From the NCBI GenBank assembly GCA_030840805.1, contig JAVEDU010000027.1, forward strand, positions 1-64,000: DNA of 64,000 nucleotides, read 5' to 3'. Of the stretch, positions 1 to 12,150 are shown in pieces. The translations under genes and the position numbers were made by a program. Each line of letters starts with the position of its first letter. The stretch's first letter is position 1. Source of the DNA: Actinomycetota bacterium. Its GTDB lineage: Bacteria; Actinomycetota; Actinomycetes; Mycobacteriales; HKI-0501. The notes beneath the pieces are model-generated. The model was not told the origin of the DNA. It searched no databases and saw nothing but the letters and a program-made list of their open reading frames with translations.

Positions 1-40
1 CTCGTGCCCGGCGAGGAGCCCGGTACAGGTCACGCCGCGG

Positions 41-1904
<1,864 letters not shown>

Positions 1905-2198
1905 GGCGCCGAACGGCGCTGGGGGAAAGTCGCCCGGCCGGGTGTCCCGCGATGTGGACGCCTGTCGACTCCCCGCGACGGGGCCACAAAATGACTCAAG
2001 GTGATGAGGGCTCCACCCAACGTCGGAAGGCCACCCGGCGTTCATGCCCCGATGCCGCAATTGTCACCGACATTGCACCCGCACGTCGTATGACCGAGTA
2101 CACGGTGTCATGCTCGCGGTGAGGGGTTCCGCAACAACCGAGGCTGGAGTCCGGCGCAGGGATCCGCGCCGCGTTCCGAGGCCGGAGGGGCGGCCCAG

Positions 2199-3848
2199 GT
2201 GGGACGACACAGCAGCCGGGGACACACCCTGTTCTGGGGGGTCGCGGGGGCCGTCGCCGGCATCGTCGTGGCGTCCACGGTGGCGACCGCCCTCCCGCGC
2301 GCACTCGGCCAGGGCGAAGCCCCGCCGCCGAGGGCCCGGGCGGCCTGCTCGACCACCACCGCCCTCAGGGTCACCGCCGCGTCGTCGTTCGCCCCGGTGC
2401 TCCACGGCCTGGCCCCCGCGCTCGCCCGCGGCCCCGACTGCGTGACCCTGCGCGTCACGTCGCTCGACGGCCGCCCGGCGGCCCGGCGGCTCGGGGCGCT
2501 GCGGACCGATGTCTGGATCCCGGACGACAGTGCCTGGGTCGCCTACGTGGGACCCGGCGTGCTGGCGGCGCCCGGGCAGGCGGGCTCCGGCACGGTGGTG
2601 GCCACCAGCCCTGTCTACGTGGTCACCGACCGCGCGTCGGCGGCCCGGATCACCCGGTCCGGGGGTTCCTGGCTCGCGCTCAGTTCGCTGCTCGGCAGCG
2701 GTACGGGGCTGCGGCTCGTGGTCCGGAGCCCGGCGGGCTCGGGCGACGGCCTTGTCGCGGCCGGGGCGCTCGGCGAGGCGGTCTGGCTCCGCAGCGGCAT
2801 GGACGCCTCGTCGATGGCGATGGTGAACACCGTCCGGCGGACCCGGATCGTCGCCGGGCGGGCGCCAGCCCTGCCCGGTCGCCGGGGCGAGGTCGGCCTC
2901 GTCCCGGAGTACGCGCTGCTGCCCGCCCTGGCTGCCGCGACGGACGCGGCGGTGCTCGCCGGCAGCGACCGCACCGCGCTGATGCGCTTCACCTGGTTCC
3001 CCACGGCGGCGGCCGCCGGGAGCCCCGCGCGCCGCGCCGCGCTGTACCGGGTGCTGATGGCGCTGACCGGTGCGGACGCCACGCCCCTGCTGGCGCGCGC
3101 GCAGCTCCGCCGGCCGGACGGCAGCCCACCCCCGGACGCCGCAGGTGCGGACCTGCCGCGGCTCGCCCCCGCGTCGTTCGGGGTGATCGCCCCGCACCAC
3201 GCGGACCACATCATGTCGACGTTCTATCCGGAGGAGCGTCGGGCGAACCTTCTGCTGGTCGTGGACGTGTCCGGCTCGATGGGCGACCCCGCGCCCGGGT
3301 CCAGGACGCCGTTGATCGCGCTGGTGCGCGCGGGGGTGCTGTCGGTGGGTGCGCTGCTCCCGGGCGACTCCCGGCTGGGGCTGTGGTCCTTCGGGGTCGA
3401 GCTGAACCCGCCGTACGACTATCGCGTCGACCTGCCGTCGGCGGCGCTGAGCCGCGCGCACCGCAGGAACCTGGCCGCGGCGGTCGGCCGCCTGAACTCC
3501 CTCGACTCCGGCACGGCGCTGTACGACACGATCCTGGACGCGTACCGCGCCGCCCAGGCCACGTATCGCCCGGGCATGCCGAACCAGGTGCTGTTCTTCA
3601 CCGACGGACACGACCAGGACGACCCCGACGCGACCGGCGTCCGGACGGTGGCGGGCCGGCTCCGGGCCGCGGTCGACCCGAGGCGTCCGGTGGAGCTCGC
3701 GATCGTCGTGTTCGGGGCGCACCCGGACACCGCCGCGCTGAAGGCCCTGATCGCGCCGGTGAACGGCTACCTGGAGCCCGTGACGTCGGCCGAACAGGTG
3801 GCCGGGGCGTTCGTGCACGTCGCCGTCGGTGGCCTCCGGACCCGGTAG
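2199..3848 (+). CDS. membrane-anchored solute-binding/VWA-domain protein
   Basis: This 549-residue protein has an N-terminal membrane segment or signal anchor (about residues 10-32). A periplasmic-binding-protein-like region (about 50-330) follows, then a C-terminal von Willebrand A domain (about 350-545). The VWA domain shows an intact MIDAS: DVSGSMG, a conserved SGTALYD threonine region, and FFTDGHDQDD. Such fusions bind ligands or protein partners at the outer face of the membrane in a metal-dependent way; the ligand is unknown. The GTG start at 2199 follows a GGAGGGG ribosome site. The gene is monocistronic, between leuA and a convergent nitroreductase. Family assignment is confident, function is not. 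Confidence 0.82.
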   Translation: MGRHSSRGHTLFWGVAGAVAGIVVASTVATALPRALGQGEAPPPRARAACSTTTALRVTAASSFAPVLHGLAPALARGPDCVTLRVTSLDGRPAARRLGALRTDVWIPDDSAWVAYVGPGVLAAPGQAGSGTVVATSPVYVVTDRASAARITRSGGSWLALSSLLGSGTGLRLVVRSPAGSGDGLVAAGALGEAVWLRSGMDASSMAMVNTVRRTRIVAGRAPALPGRRGEVGLVPEYALLPALAAATDAAVLAGSDRTALMRFTWFPTAAAAGSPARRAALYRVLMALTGADATPLLARAQLRRPDGSPPPDAAGADLPRLAPASFGVIAPHHADHIMSTFYPEERRANLLLVVDVSGSMGDPAPGSRTPLIALVRAGVLSVGALLPGDSRLGLWSFGVELNPPYDYRVDLPSAALSRAHRRNLAAAVGRLNSLDSGTALYDTILDAYRAAQATYRPGMPNQVLFFTDGHDQDDPDATGVRTVAGRLRAAVDPRRPVELAIVVFGAHPDTAALKALIAPVNGYLEPVTSAEQVAGAFVHVAVGGLRTR

Positions 3849-3861
3849 GCCACCGACGGGT

Positions 3862-4458
3862 TCACCCGGGCGGCCGGTCCAGGTCGAGCGGTACGCCCCA
3901 CTCGGTGAACGCGGTCTCGGCGAGCGGACGGCGCGTCCGGGGCCTCGCCTGCCGGGCCGCCAGGTCCTCCGGGAGCGAGCCGGGATCACCGAGGTGGCCG
4001 AGCGCCACCACGGTGCACGGGACGAAGCCCGCCGGGATCCCGAACGCCTCCCGGGCCGCGTCCGGGTCGAACCCGGCCATCTGGTGGACGACCAGCCCCT
4101 CGTGCCCCGCCTGGATCGACAGGTGCGCCACCGCCTGGCCCACGTCGTACTGGGCGTGCCGCAGCGGGCGGTCGCCGCCCAGGTCGTACACGGTGAGCAG
4201 CAGGACCCCGGCGCCGCCCGCCCAGGTGCGGTTCCGGGGGCGGAGGGTGCCGTAGATCTTCTCGAACACGGCGTCGCCCCGGCGGCCCACGAGGAACCGC
4301 CACGGCTGGGTGTTCCCGCTCGACGCCGACCACCGGGCCGCCTCCAGCACGGCCGCGAGGGCACGGTCGCCCACCTCGGCGTCCGTGTCGAACGACCACG
4401 GGCTCCGCCGGGACGCCAGCAGCGGGGACAGGCTCGACGGGGGCTGTTCCGGGTTCAC
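3862..4458 (-). CDS. nitroreductase family protein
   Basis: A 198-residue FMN-dependent nitroreductase-fold oxidoreductase. The N-terminal RRSPWSF and ARWSASSGNTQPWRF motifs match the FMN-binding region of the family, and the C-terminal half carries the usual GLVVHQMAGFD and GFVPCTVVALGHLG blocks. It probably reduces nitro, quinone or similar compounds with NAD(P)H; the true substrate cannot be read. The GTG at 4458 is the chosen start. A TACCGT box (4466-4471, minus strand) lies 7 nt before it and no ribosome site is visible, which suggests a leaderless mRNA. The gene converges on the VWA gene with a 13-bp gap and diverges from lysC. Confidence 0.88.
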   Translation of the reverse strand: MNPEQPPSSLSPLLASRRSPWSFDTDAEVGDRALAAVLEAARWSASSGNTQPWRFLVGRRGDAVFEKIYGTLRPRNRTWAGGAGVLLLTVYDLGGDRPLRHAQYDVGQAVAHLSIQAGHEGLVVHQMAGFDPDAAREAFGIPAGFVPCTVVALGHLGDPGSLPEDLAARQARPRTRRPLAETAFTEWGVPLDLDRPPG

Positions 4459-4606
4459 GGACGCAACGGTAGGCCGGTGTCACCGGTGCGCCCAGGCCGA
4501 GGTCGACCGCCCGCGGGGCGGTGCCGGTCCTGCCGTCGGCGGCCCGGCGGGGGACCGCGCTGCCGTCCCGGAGCGTGGGACGCACGATTCGCGACCGCCG
4601 CGCCGG

Positions 4607-4634
4607 TGAACACCTACCGGGGCGCCGGTACCCT
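4607..4634 (+). promoter_or_regulatory. candidate lysC-asd promoter
   Basis: TGAACA at 4607-4612 and TACCCT at 4629-4634, 16 bp apart, resemble actinobacterial housekeeping -35 and -10 elements. They lie about 30 nt upstream of the lysC GTG, which has its own strong ribosome site (GGGAGGAG, 4655-4662), so this transcript would have a short leader. Confidence 0.5.
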
Positions 4635-4666
4635 GGCGGGGAGAAATGACTTTCGGGAGGAGCACC

Positions 4667-5928
<1,262 letters not shown>

Positions 5929-5932
<4 letters not shown>

Positions 5933-6990
5933 GCCGCAAGCCCACCCTGGCGGTCGTCGGGGCGACGGGTGCCGTGGGCACGGTCATGCTCCAGCTGCTC
6001 TCCGAGCGCGAGGACGTCTGGGGCGAGATCCGGCTGGTCGCCTCCCGTCGTTCGGCCGGCAAGAAGCTGACCGTCCGCGGCGAGCAGGTCGAGGTCCAGC
6101 TGCTGGAGCCGAGCGTCTTCGACGGCGTCGACGTGGCCATGTTCGACGTGCCGGACGAGGTCTCCGCCGAGTGGGCACCGATCGCGGCCGAGCACGGTGC
6201 GGTGGCGGTCGACAACTCCGGCGCGTTCCGGATGGACGACGACGTGCCGCTGGTCGTGCCCGAGGTCAACCCCGCCGCGGCCCGCCGCCGTCCCCGCGGG
6301 ATCATCGCGAACCCGAACTGCACGACGCTGTCGATGATCGTCGCCCTCGGCGCCCTCCACGAGCGGTACGGGCTGACCAAGCTCACCGTCGCCTCGTACC
6401 AGGCCGCGTCCGGCGCCGGCCAGAGCGGCATCGACACGCTGCACGACCAGCTCGCGAAGGTCGCCGGCAACCGTGAGCTCGGCAGTCGCCCCGGTGACGT
6501 GCGGCAGATGATCGGCGACGACCTCGGGCCGTTCCCGGCGCCGCTGGCGCTGAACGTGGTGCCGTGGGCCGGTTCGCTGAAGGAGGGCGGCTGGTCCAGC
6601 GAGGAGCTGAAGGTCCGCAACGAGTCGCGGAAGATCCTCGGCCTGCCGGCCCTCAAGGTGTCGGCCACGTGCGTCCGGGTTCCGGTCGTGACCACGCACT
6701 CGCTCGCGGTGCACGCCGAGTTCGACGCCGAGGTGAACCAGGCGGACGCGCAGGAGCTGCTGCGCAACGCCCCCGGCGTCGTGCTGGTGGACGACCCGGC
6801 GGTGCACGAGTTCCCGACGCCCGCTGCGGCGGTGGGCACCGACCCGACGTGGGTCGGCCGCGTGCGGGTGGCGCTGGACGACCCCAAGGCGCTGGACCTG
6901 TTCCTCTGCGGGGACAACCTGCGCAAGGGCGCCGCGCTGAACACCGCGCAGATCGCCGAGCTGATCGCCGTGGAGCTGTCCGAGAGCTGA
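5929..6990 (+). CDS. asd: aspartate-semialdehyde dehydrogenase
   Basis: Asd reduces aspartyl phosphate, the product of LysC, to aspartate semialdehyde with NADPH. The 353-residue protein shows the Rossmann motif [12 protein letters not shown] near residue 7, the catalytic cysteine in NPNCTT (about residue 130), the substrate loop [12 protein letters not shown], and the catalytic histidine in VVTTHS (about 257). The ATG at 5929 overlaps the lysC TGA (ATGA), with a GGAGGT ribosome site inside the lysC 3' end at 5915-5920. Translational coupling with lysC is therefore likely. It is the last gene of the operon; the sequence after it is non-conserved and decayed. Confidence 0.96.
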
Positions 6991-7002
6991 GCCCCGACCC
7001 CG

Positions 7003-7030
7003 CGTTGATCATGGGTGACACCGGCGTGTC
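7003..7030. repeat. dispersed palindromic repeat, copy 1 (partial)
   Basis: The stretch GTTGATCATGGG followed closely by GACACCGGCGTGTC matches the left arm and core of the long palindrome at 53132-53189. Here the copy is shorter and has lost the right outer arm. It directly abuts the broken end of the AlkZ-like remnant, as if an element end marks the truncation point. Confidence 0.6.
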
Positions 7031-7250
7031 GTCGCAGCGGCTGCAGATGCCCAGGCGCACCGCGGAGGTCCCGCGCCTGCACCGCGAGCAGCCGCCGCAC
7101 GACCTCCTCCGGGTCGCCGGCGGGCGGGCCGGTGAGCCGCTGGGAGGCCAGCCGTCCGGCGGTCACCCGCGGCGCGCCGTGCTCGCCGGTGAGCCGCTGG
7201 GAGGCCAGCCGTCCGGCGGTCACCCGCGGCCCGCCGTGCTCCCCGGTGGG
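7013..7250 (-). pseudogene. remnant of AlkZ/YcaQ-like winged-helix DNA glycosylase
   Basis: On the minus strand the reading RLASQRLTGPPAGD, then EEVVRRLLAVQARDLRGA, matches the N-terminus of the winged-helix DNA-binding (HTH_42, YcaQ/AlkZ-type) family. One frame over, the match continues as RLGICSR, so a single-base frameshift separates the two parts. After that the gene stops at the dispersed repeat. Full-length family members run 350-400 residues; only about 60 recognisable residues remain. The N-terminal segment is also duplicated in frame by a 57-bp tandem repeat. I infer a dead gene; the family call rests on my memory of the N-terminal signature. Confidence 0.55.
7131..7244. repeat. 57-bp tandem duplication (two copies)
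   Basis: Units 7131-7187 and 7188-7244 are identical except for two substitutions. The 57-bp length keeps frame and duplicates 19 residues (including TAGRLASQRLTG) of the AlkZ-like remnant. Confidence 0.9.
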
Positions 7251-7499
7251 ACGGCTGAGGTGGTACTTCTGCCGCAGCCCCGGGACCGCGCGGTACCCCG
7301 GGGCACGCCGGGCGTCGGTGGCCCGGACCTCCTCGACGGACACCGCGGACCGGAGCCGGACGATCATGCCCGGGGGTAGGCCGTGCATTCCCGTGCGGTC
7401 GCCTCGTCGACGTGGCGTGCCGACGCTGTGCCGCGGCACGTCGGCATAGGCGCGCGGCGTCACCCCGGCGGCACCACGGGAGCGGCCCCCGGGAGCGGC

Positions 7500-7703
7500 C
7501 TACCGGCCCCGCGGTGCGTACCTCCGGGCGCTCGCGCTCCAGAAGAACGTGCTCAGAACCGGGCGCGCACCGAGCGCGGCCCGGCTCCGGGCGTCCGGCG
7601 GCGTGCCGCGTGGTCCGGGGTGCAGGAGGCACGGCAGCGCGCGCAGGTGCGCCACGAAGCCGTCGTGGTCCGGGCGACCGGCGAAGGACACGACCTCGAT
7701 CAC
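7500..7703 (-). CDS. hypothetical small protein or gene fragment
   Basis: A 67-codon GTG-start ORF begins 9 nt after the stop of the ABC ATPase gene on the same strand, so it could be a coupled last gene of that operon. The first residues (VIEVVSFAGRPDHDGFVAHL) look protein-like; the second half is arginine/alanine-rich and ends abruptly. I do not recognise a family. The rest of 7250-7500 shows no other supportable gene. It may be a truncated or frameshifted remnant. Confidence 0.25.
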   Translation of the reverse strand: MIEVVSFAGRPDHDGFVAHLRALPCLLHPGPRGTPPDARSRAALGARPVLSTFFWSASARRYAPRGR

Positions 7704-7712
7704 CGGTCCGGG

Positions 7713-8474
7713 CTACGGCTCGTCCACCGCCGCGGCCGGGTCGAGCAGGCGGGCCAGGAACGACCTCGTCCGCTCGTGTTTCGGCGCCGTCAGCACCTCC
7801 GCGGGCGGGCCCTGCTCGACCACGATCCCGCCGTCCATGAAGACGACCCGGTCGGCCACCTCGCGGGCGAACGACATCTCGTGCGTCACGACCATCATCG
7901 TCATGCCGTCGTGCGCGAGCTTGCGCATCACGGCCAGCACGTCGCCCACCAGCTCGGGGTCGAGCGCGGACGTCGGCTCGTCGAACAGCATCAGCTCCGG
8001 CCCCATCGACAGGGACCGGGCGATCGCCACCCGCTGCTGCTGACCGCCGGACAGCTGCGCGGGGTACGCCTCCGCGCGGTCGGCGAGACCGACCCGGTCG
8101 AGGTTCTCCCGGGCCACCCGGTCGGCCTCCGACCGTGATCGCTTGAGGACGCCGCGCTGCGCGATCGTGAGGTTGGCCAGCACCGTCAGGTGCGGGAACA
8201 GGTTGAACTGCTGGAACACCATGCCGATGCGGCGGCGTACCGCGTCGATGTCCACATCGGGATCGGTGACCTCGACGCCGTGGACGAAGACCTGGCCGCG
8301 GGTGGGCTCCTCGAGCAGGTTCACGCAGCGGAGCAGGGTGGACTTGCCGGAGCCGGACGGGCCGACCACGCACACGACCTCGCCGGGCTGCACCTCGAAG
8401 TCGATGCCCTTGAGCACCTCGACAGGGCCGAACGACTTGTGCAGATCCTGGATCTGGATGGCGGGATGGGTCAC
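7713..8474 (-). CDS. polar amino-acid ABC transporter, ATP-binding protein
   Basis: A 253-residue ATPase of the GluA/GlnQ type that powers import by the permease encoded just upstream. It has Walker [10 protein letters not shown] (near residue 37), the Q-loop region [13 protein letters not shown], signature LSGGQQQR, Walker [15 protein letters not shown], and the H-loop in VVTHEMSFA. The length is normal for the family. The GTG at 8474 follows the permease stop (8480-8482) by a few bases, with AGGTGAG as ribosome site inside the permease 3' end. It acts at the inner membrane face. Substrate is probably glutamate/glutamine or a related polar amino acid, inferred from the operon. Confidence 0.93.
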   Translation of the reverse strand: MTHPAIQIQDLHKSFGPVEVLKGIDFEVQPGEVVCVVGPSGSGKSTLLRCVNLLEEPTRGQVFVHGVEVTDPDVDIDAVRRRIGMVFQQFNLFPHLTVLANLTIAQRGVLKRSRSEADRVARENLDRVGLADRAEAYPAQLSGGQQQRVAIARSLSMGPELMLFDEPTSALDPELVGDVLAVMRKLAHDGMTMMVVTHEMSFAREVADRVVFMDGGIVVEQGPPAEVLTAPKHERTRSFLARLLDPAAAVDEP

Positions 8475-8479
8475 GCCGC

Positions 8480-9277
8480 TCACCTCGCCTTGTTGTAGCG
8501 GATCTCGAGCCGCCGGACGAGCTGGGACAGCGGCAGCGTGATGATCAGGTAGCAGAGGCCGGCGACGAGGATCGGCGTCGAGTTGACGCGGGCGTTGAGC
8601 GTGTCGGTGCCGAACTTGGTCAGCTCGATCTGGCTGGCCGTCACGCCGAGGACGAACACCAGCGAGGAGTCCTTCGTCAGCAGGATGATCTCGTTGGTCA
8701 GCGGCGGGATGACGATCCGGAACGCCTGCGGCAGCACGATCGTCCGCATCGCGCGCGCCGGCGACATGCCGAGCGTGCGCGCCGCCTCCATCTGGCCGCG
8801 TGGCACCGCCTGGATGCCCGCGCGGATCGTCTCGGACATGTAGGCGGCCGCGGTCAGCCCCAGGCCCAGGGCGACGCTCCCGTACACGCCGCCGGGGATC
8901 TCGCGGTTCGGGAAGGCGGTCGGAATCCCGTAGCCCACGGCGAACAGCACGAGCAGGGCGGGCAGGCCGCGGAAGAGCTCGATGTACGCGGTGGCGACCC
9001 AGCGGTACGGGGCGACCTTGGACAGCCGCATCAGCGCGAGGATCAGGCCGAGGACCAGCCCGAACACGAAGGCGAGGAGGGTGTACAGCACCGTGTTCCG
9101 GAGGTTGACGGTGATGACCTCGGGGAACATGTCCCGCGCGATGTCGAGTCGGAAGAAGCTCTCGCGGAGCGTCCCCCAGTCCGCCGTGAAGGCGACAAGG
9201 GCCACGATGCCGACGAAGACGGCGTACTGGACCCACAGGATGAGGCGTTGCCGCGTGCGGCGCCGGAGGCTCGCCAT
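8480..9277 (-). CDS. polar amino-acid ABC transporter permease
   Basis: A 265-residue HisM/GlnP-type permease. A short cytoplasmic N-terminus precedes a first membrane segment (about residues 12-30). After an extracytoplasmic stretch come several helices, including [20 protein letters not shown]. The EAA-type loop [20 protein letters not shown], which contacts the ATPase, is present near residue 155. One permease gene is seen, so the channel is presumably a homodimer. It lies between the binding protein and the ATPase genes in one operon, 64 bp after the binding-protein stop. A stable stem-loop in that gap may lower expression relative to the binding protein. Confidence 0.92.
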   Translation of the reverse strand: MASLRRRTRQRLILWVQYAVFVGIVALVAFTADWGTLRESFFRLDIARDMFPEVITVNLRNTVLYTLLAFVFGLVLGLILALMRLSKVAPYRWVATAYIELFRGLPALLVLFAVGYGIPTAFPNREIPGGVYGSVALGLGLTAAAYMSETIRAGIQAVPRGQMEAARTLGMSPARAMRTIVLPQAFRIVIPPLTNEIILLTKDSSLVFVLGVTASQIELTKFGTDTLNARVNSTPILVAGLCYLIITLPLSQLVRRLEIRYNKAR

Positions 9278-9295
9278 GGACTTGCTCCTGGTCCG

Positions 9296-9327
9296 CCGCG
9301 CAAGGCCGTCGTGACGGCCCTGCGCGG
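9296..9327 (-). promoter_or_regulatory. intercistronic stem-loop
   Basis: CCGCGCA (9296-9302) pairs with TGCGCGG (9321-9327), and GGCCGT with ACGGCC inside it, leaving a CGTG loop: 13 bp with one mismatch. It sits between the binding-protein stop and the permease start. Such hairpins commonly give partial termination or protect the upstream mRNA, which fits the higher need for binding protein. Confidence 0.7.
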
Positions 9328-9341
9328 CAAGGTCAGACGGT

Positions 9342-10160
9342 CTACTTGGCGGGCGCGGTGCCGATCCACCTGGCGTAGATCTTGTCGTACGAACCGTCGG
9401 CCTTGGCCTCGGCGAGCGCCTCGTTCACAGCCTTCAGCAGCTCGGGGTTGCCGCCCTTCTTGAGGCCCAACCCGTACTGCTCGCCGGTGTCGAACTGCGC
9501 GGCGACCTCGAACTTGCCGGGGTTCTCCTTGAGGTACTCCGTCCACACCGGAAGGTCGTTGACGGCGCCGACGATCTGGCCGGTCGCGAGCGCCTGCTGC
9601 TCGGTGGCGAGGTCCTTGTACTCGACGATCTCGTACCCGTTCGCCGCCGCGTTCTTCTTCGCGTACTCGAGGCCGGTCGTCGCGGCCTGCGCGCCGATCC
9701 GCTTGCCCCTGAGATCCGCGAGGGACTTGTACGGCGCGCCCTTCTTCACCAGCAGAGCCTGGGTGGCGTCGAAGTACGGGTCGGAGAAGTCGATGACCTG
9801 CTGCCGCTCCGGGGTGATCGTCATGCCGGCGGCGGCGATGTCGCACTTGCCGTTCTTGAGGTCCTGGCCGGACTTGATGCCCTCGAAGGGGGTGTCCACG
9901 ATGGTCTGCTGGACGCCGAGCTTCTTCGCGACGAGGTCCAGCAGGTCGACGTCGAAGCCGACGACCTTGCCGCTGGCGTCCCTGGACTGGAACGGCGCGT
10001 ACGGCAGGTGCGTGCAGGTGGTGAGCTTTCCCTGCTGGATGGTCGTGACACCGCTCGCCGTCGTGCCGGAGGTGTCCTTCTTCGCGCAGGCCGTGGCGGT
10101 GAGCGCCAGCGCCGCGGCGATCACGAGGATCCCGGTCCGGCGGGAGGTCGTACGCAACAT
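9342..10160 (-). CDS. amino-acid ABC transporter substrate-binding lipoprotein
   Basis: A 272-residue family 3 solute-binding protein. The N-terminus MLRTTSRRTGILV leads into a lipoprotein signal ending at LTATAC, so it should be lipid-anchored outside the membrane at Cys 25 or so. The mature part has typical blocks: LPYAPFQSRDASGKVVGFDVDL, VDTPFEGIKSGQDLKNGKCD, and RKGKRIGAQAATTG-like cleft motifs. The ATG at 10160 is preceded by AGGAGTACTCG. It is the first gene of the binding-protein, permease and ATPase operon. Ligand class (polar amino acid) is inferred from family; the exact ligand is not readable. Confidence 0.93.
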   Translation of the reverse strand: MLRTTSRRTGILVIAAALALTATACAKKDTSGTTASGVTTIQQGKLTTCTHLPYAPFQSRDASGKVVGFDVDLLDLVAKKLGVQQTIVDTPFEGIKSGQDLKNGKCDIAAAGMTITPERQQVIDFSDPYFDATQALLVKKGAPYKSLADLRGKRIGAQAATTGLEYAKKNAAANGYEIVEYKDLATEQQALATGQIVGAVNDLPVWTEYLKENPGKFEVAAQFDTGEQYGLGLKKGGNPELLKAVNEALAEAKADGSYDKIYARWIGTAPAK

Positions 10161-10257
10161 CGAGTACTCCTGTCTCGTCCGGCGTCGCCGGAAGCGTTCC
10201 ATCAGCGACACATGATCCCATCTCGCCGGGCCGATGTATGGCACGGGGCCGTAACGA

Positions 10258-12054
10258 TCAGGCCGGCGGCACGATCCGGGTGACGAACTCCAGCTCGGCC
10301 GCCATCTCCCGGACGACCTCGTCGACCACCATCGAGCCGTGGCCCGCGTCGTAGCGGTACTCCTCGACCGGGTGGTCCAGTTCGCGCAGCCGGGAGACGT
10401 AGTTGTCGATCTGCCGGATCGGGCAGCGCGGGTCGTTGCGCCCCGCCGTGACCAGCACGGGGGCACGTACCTTCTCGGCGTAGGTGATCGGGGACGCCTC
10501 GGCGTAGGCGCCGGGGACCTCCGCGGGGCCGCCCCCGAACAGCACGCGGTCGAGCGCCTGCAGCGGCTCCATCTCGTCCTCGTACGCCGCGACGTAGTCC
10601 GCGACCGGGACGCCCGCGACGCCGGCGGCCCAGCGCTCCGGCTGGGTGCCGAGGCCGAGCAGGGTGAGGTACCCGCCCCAGGACCGGCCGGCGAGCACCG
10701 ACCGGGCCGGGTCGGCGATCTCCGCTGCCACCGCCCAGTCGTGGACGGCCGCGATGTCCTCCAGCTCGGTCAGCCCGGGACGGCCGTTGATCGCGTCACG
10801 CCAGCGACTGCCGTAGCCGGTGGAGCCGCGGTAGTTCACGTGGACCACCGCGTACCCGGCATCGAGCCACGCGGCCCGGGACGCCATGAACACGTCGGCG
10901 TCCAACCAGTGCGGTCCACCGTGGATGTAGAAGATCGTGGCCTGCGGCCCGCCGGTGTGTTCCGGCGGCGCGGCCCACAGCACGTGCACGGCCCCGCCGG
11001 GACCGTCCACCCAGGCGTCGTTCACCGCGACCGACGGCGGCGCCGCCGGGCCGGGCGGAACCAGCATCGGCGCGGGTGCCCCGGCGGTACGGACCTGGGC
11101 CGGCGAGCTGGCCGACGACCACCGGAACTCGACGGTGCCGTCCGGCCGCGCGGCGGCGTCGTCGATCGTGCCGGGCGGGGTGTCCACCCGGGACAGTTCG
11201 CGGGTCTCCAGGTCGAGGCGGTGCAGCGTCACGCGGGCCTGGTGCTCGGAGTCGACCAGCAGTGCGGTGCCGTCGGGGTACCAGTCGCCGCCGAGGTCGC
11301 CGTCCAGCGGGATGTCGAGCGCGTCGACGCTGTCCGCGACCGGATCCCAGAGCATCAGCTCGGGCCGGCCGCGCCGCTCGTGCACCACCAGCAGCCGGTT
11401 GTCACCGGGAATCGGCGAGAAGTCGACCGCGTGGACACCGAGCCCCGGCCCGTCGGACAGCTCGGCCACCGTGGTGCCGTCGGCCCGCCGGATCACCCGC
11501 AGGTCCGGGTGGAGCGAGTCCCCGTGCTCGGAGTGTCCGATCGCGACGAACGTCTCGTCGGCGCTGAGCGCGCCCACCCCGGCGTCCTCCGCGTGGGCGT
11601 ACAGGAGCGTGGCGGTGCCGTGCGGGTCGACGGAGTGGACGGTGGAGCCGCCCTCTCCCGAGCACCCGACGACGACCACCTCGCGGCCGAGCTCCAACCC
11701 CGCCGGGTACGCCGCCGCGAGACCCGGCAGGGCGTCCACCGCGTCGGCGTGGTCGCCGCCGAACGGCTGCCGCCGCCACACCCCGAACTCGTCCCCGTCG
11801 GTGTCGGCGAACCACCACACGTACTCGCCGGCCGGGTCGATCGTGGCGTCCGTGGTCCCGTTGGGGCGGTCGGTGACCTGGCGGTGGGTGTCGCTCGCCC
11901 GGTCCCAGGTGTAGATCTCCCAGACCCCCGAGGCGTTGGACGTGTACACGCCGCGGTCGGGGGCGTCCCTGGCCCACTCGGGGAGGGTCAGGTTTGCGGC
12001 GCGGAAGCGGGCTTCCCAGCGCGGGACGGAGTGCGGCTGCGGGCTGTCGGTCAC
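10258..12054 (-). CDS. S9 family prolyl oligopeptidase-like serine peptidase
   Basis: A 598-residue peptidase with an N-terminal beta-propeller (about residues 40-340), seen as repeated GVWEIYTWDRASD and DVDSLE-like blades, and a C-terminal alpha/beta-hydrolase domain. The catalytic serine is in GRSWGGYLT (about residue 456). The aspartate is in TAGRNDPRCP and the histidine in YDAGHGSM (about 570), in the order expected for S9. There is no signal peptide, so it is probably cytosolic and cleaves short peptides. I chose GTG 12054 (VTDSPQPHSVPRW) because upstream extension to 12249 is low in conservation and overlaps the opposite-strand pseudogene. No clear ribosome site was seen. Confidence 0.88.
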   Translation of the reverse strand: MTDSPQPHSVPRWEARFRAANLTLPEWARDAPDRGVYTSNASGVWEIYTWDRASDTHRQVTDRPNGTTDATIDPAGEYVWWFADTDGDEFGVWRRQPFGGDHADAVDALPGLAAAYPAGLELGREVVVVGCSGEGGSTVHSVDPHGTATLLYAHAEDAGVGALSADETFVAIGHSEHGDSLHPDLRVIRRADGTTVAELSDGPGLGVHAVDFSPIPGDNRLLVVHERRGRPELMLWDPVADSVDALDIPLDGDLGGDWYPDGTALLVDSEHQARVTLHRLDLETRELSRVDTPPGTIDDAAARPDGTVEFRWSSASSPAQVRTAGAPAPMLVPPGPAAPPSVAVNDAWVDGPGGAVHVLWAAPPEHTGGPQATIFYIHGGPHWLDADVFMASRAAWLDAGYAVVHVNYRGSTGYGSRWRDAINGRPGLTELEDIAAVHDWAVAAEIADPARSVLAGRSWGGYLTLLGLGTQPERWAAGVAGVPVADYVAAYEDEMEPLQALDRVLFGGGPAEVPGAYAEASPITYAEKVRAPVLVTAGRNDPRCPIRQIDNYVSRLRELDHPVEEYRYDAGHGSMVVDEVVREMAAELEFVTRIVPPA

Positions 12055-12150
12055 GAACGCATCATGCCGGGGGATCGGGCGCACCGCCTCGCCGACGCGG
12101 TACAGCGCCTCGCCGACGCCGGATCGCCAGGACAGACCCACCCTCCACTC

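Noticed and set aside
2064-4364. A 766-codon minus-strand open frame across the VWA gene
   Set aside because: Composition is low-complexity and it overlaps well-supported genes on both strands.
7131-7244. Possible CRISPR array (also 43110-43190 and the 15-bp arrays)
   Set aside because: Repeats are directly adjacent without unique spacers, and no cas genes are present.
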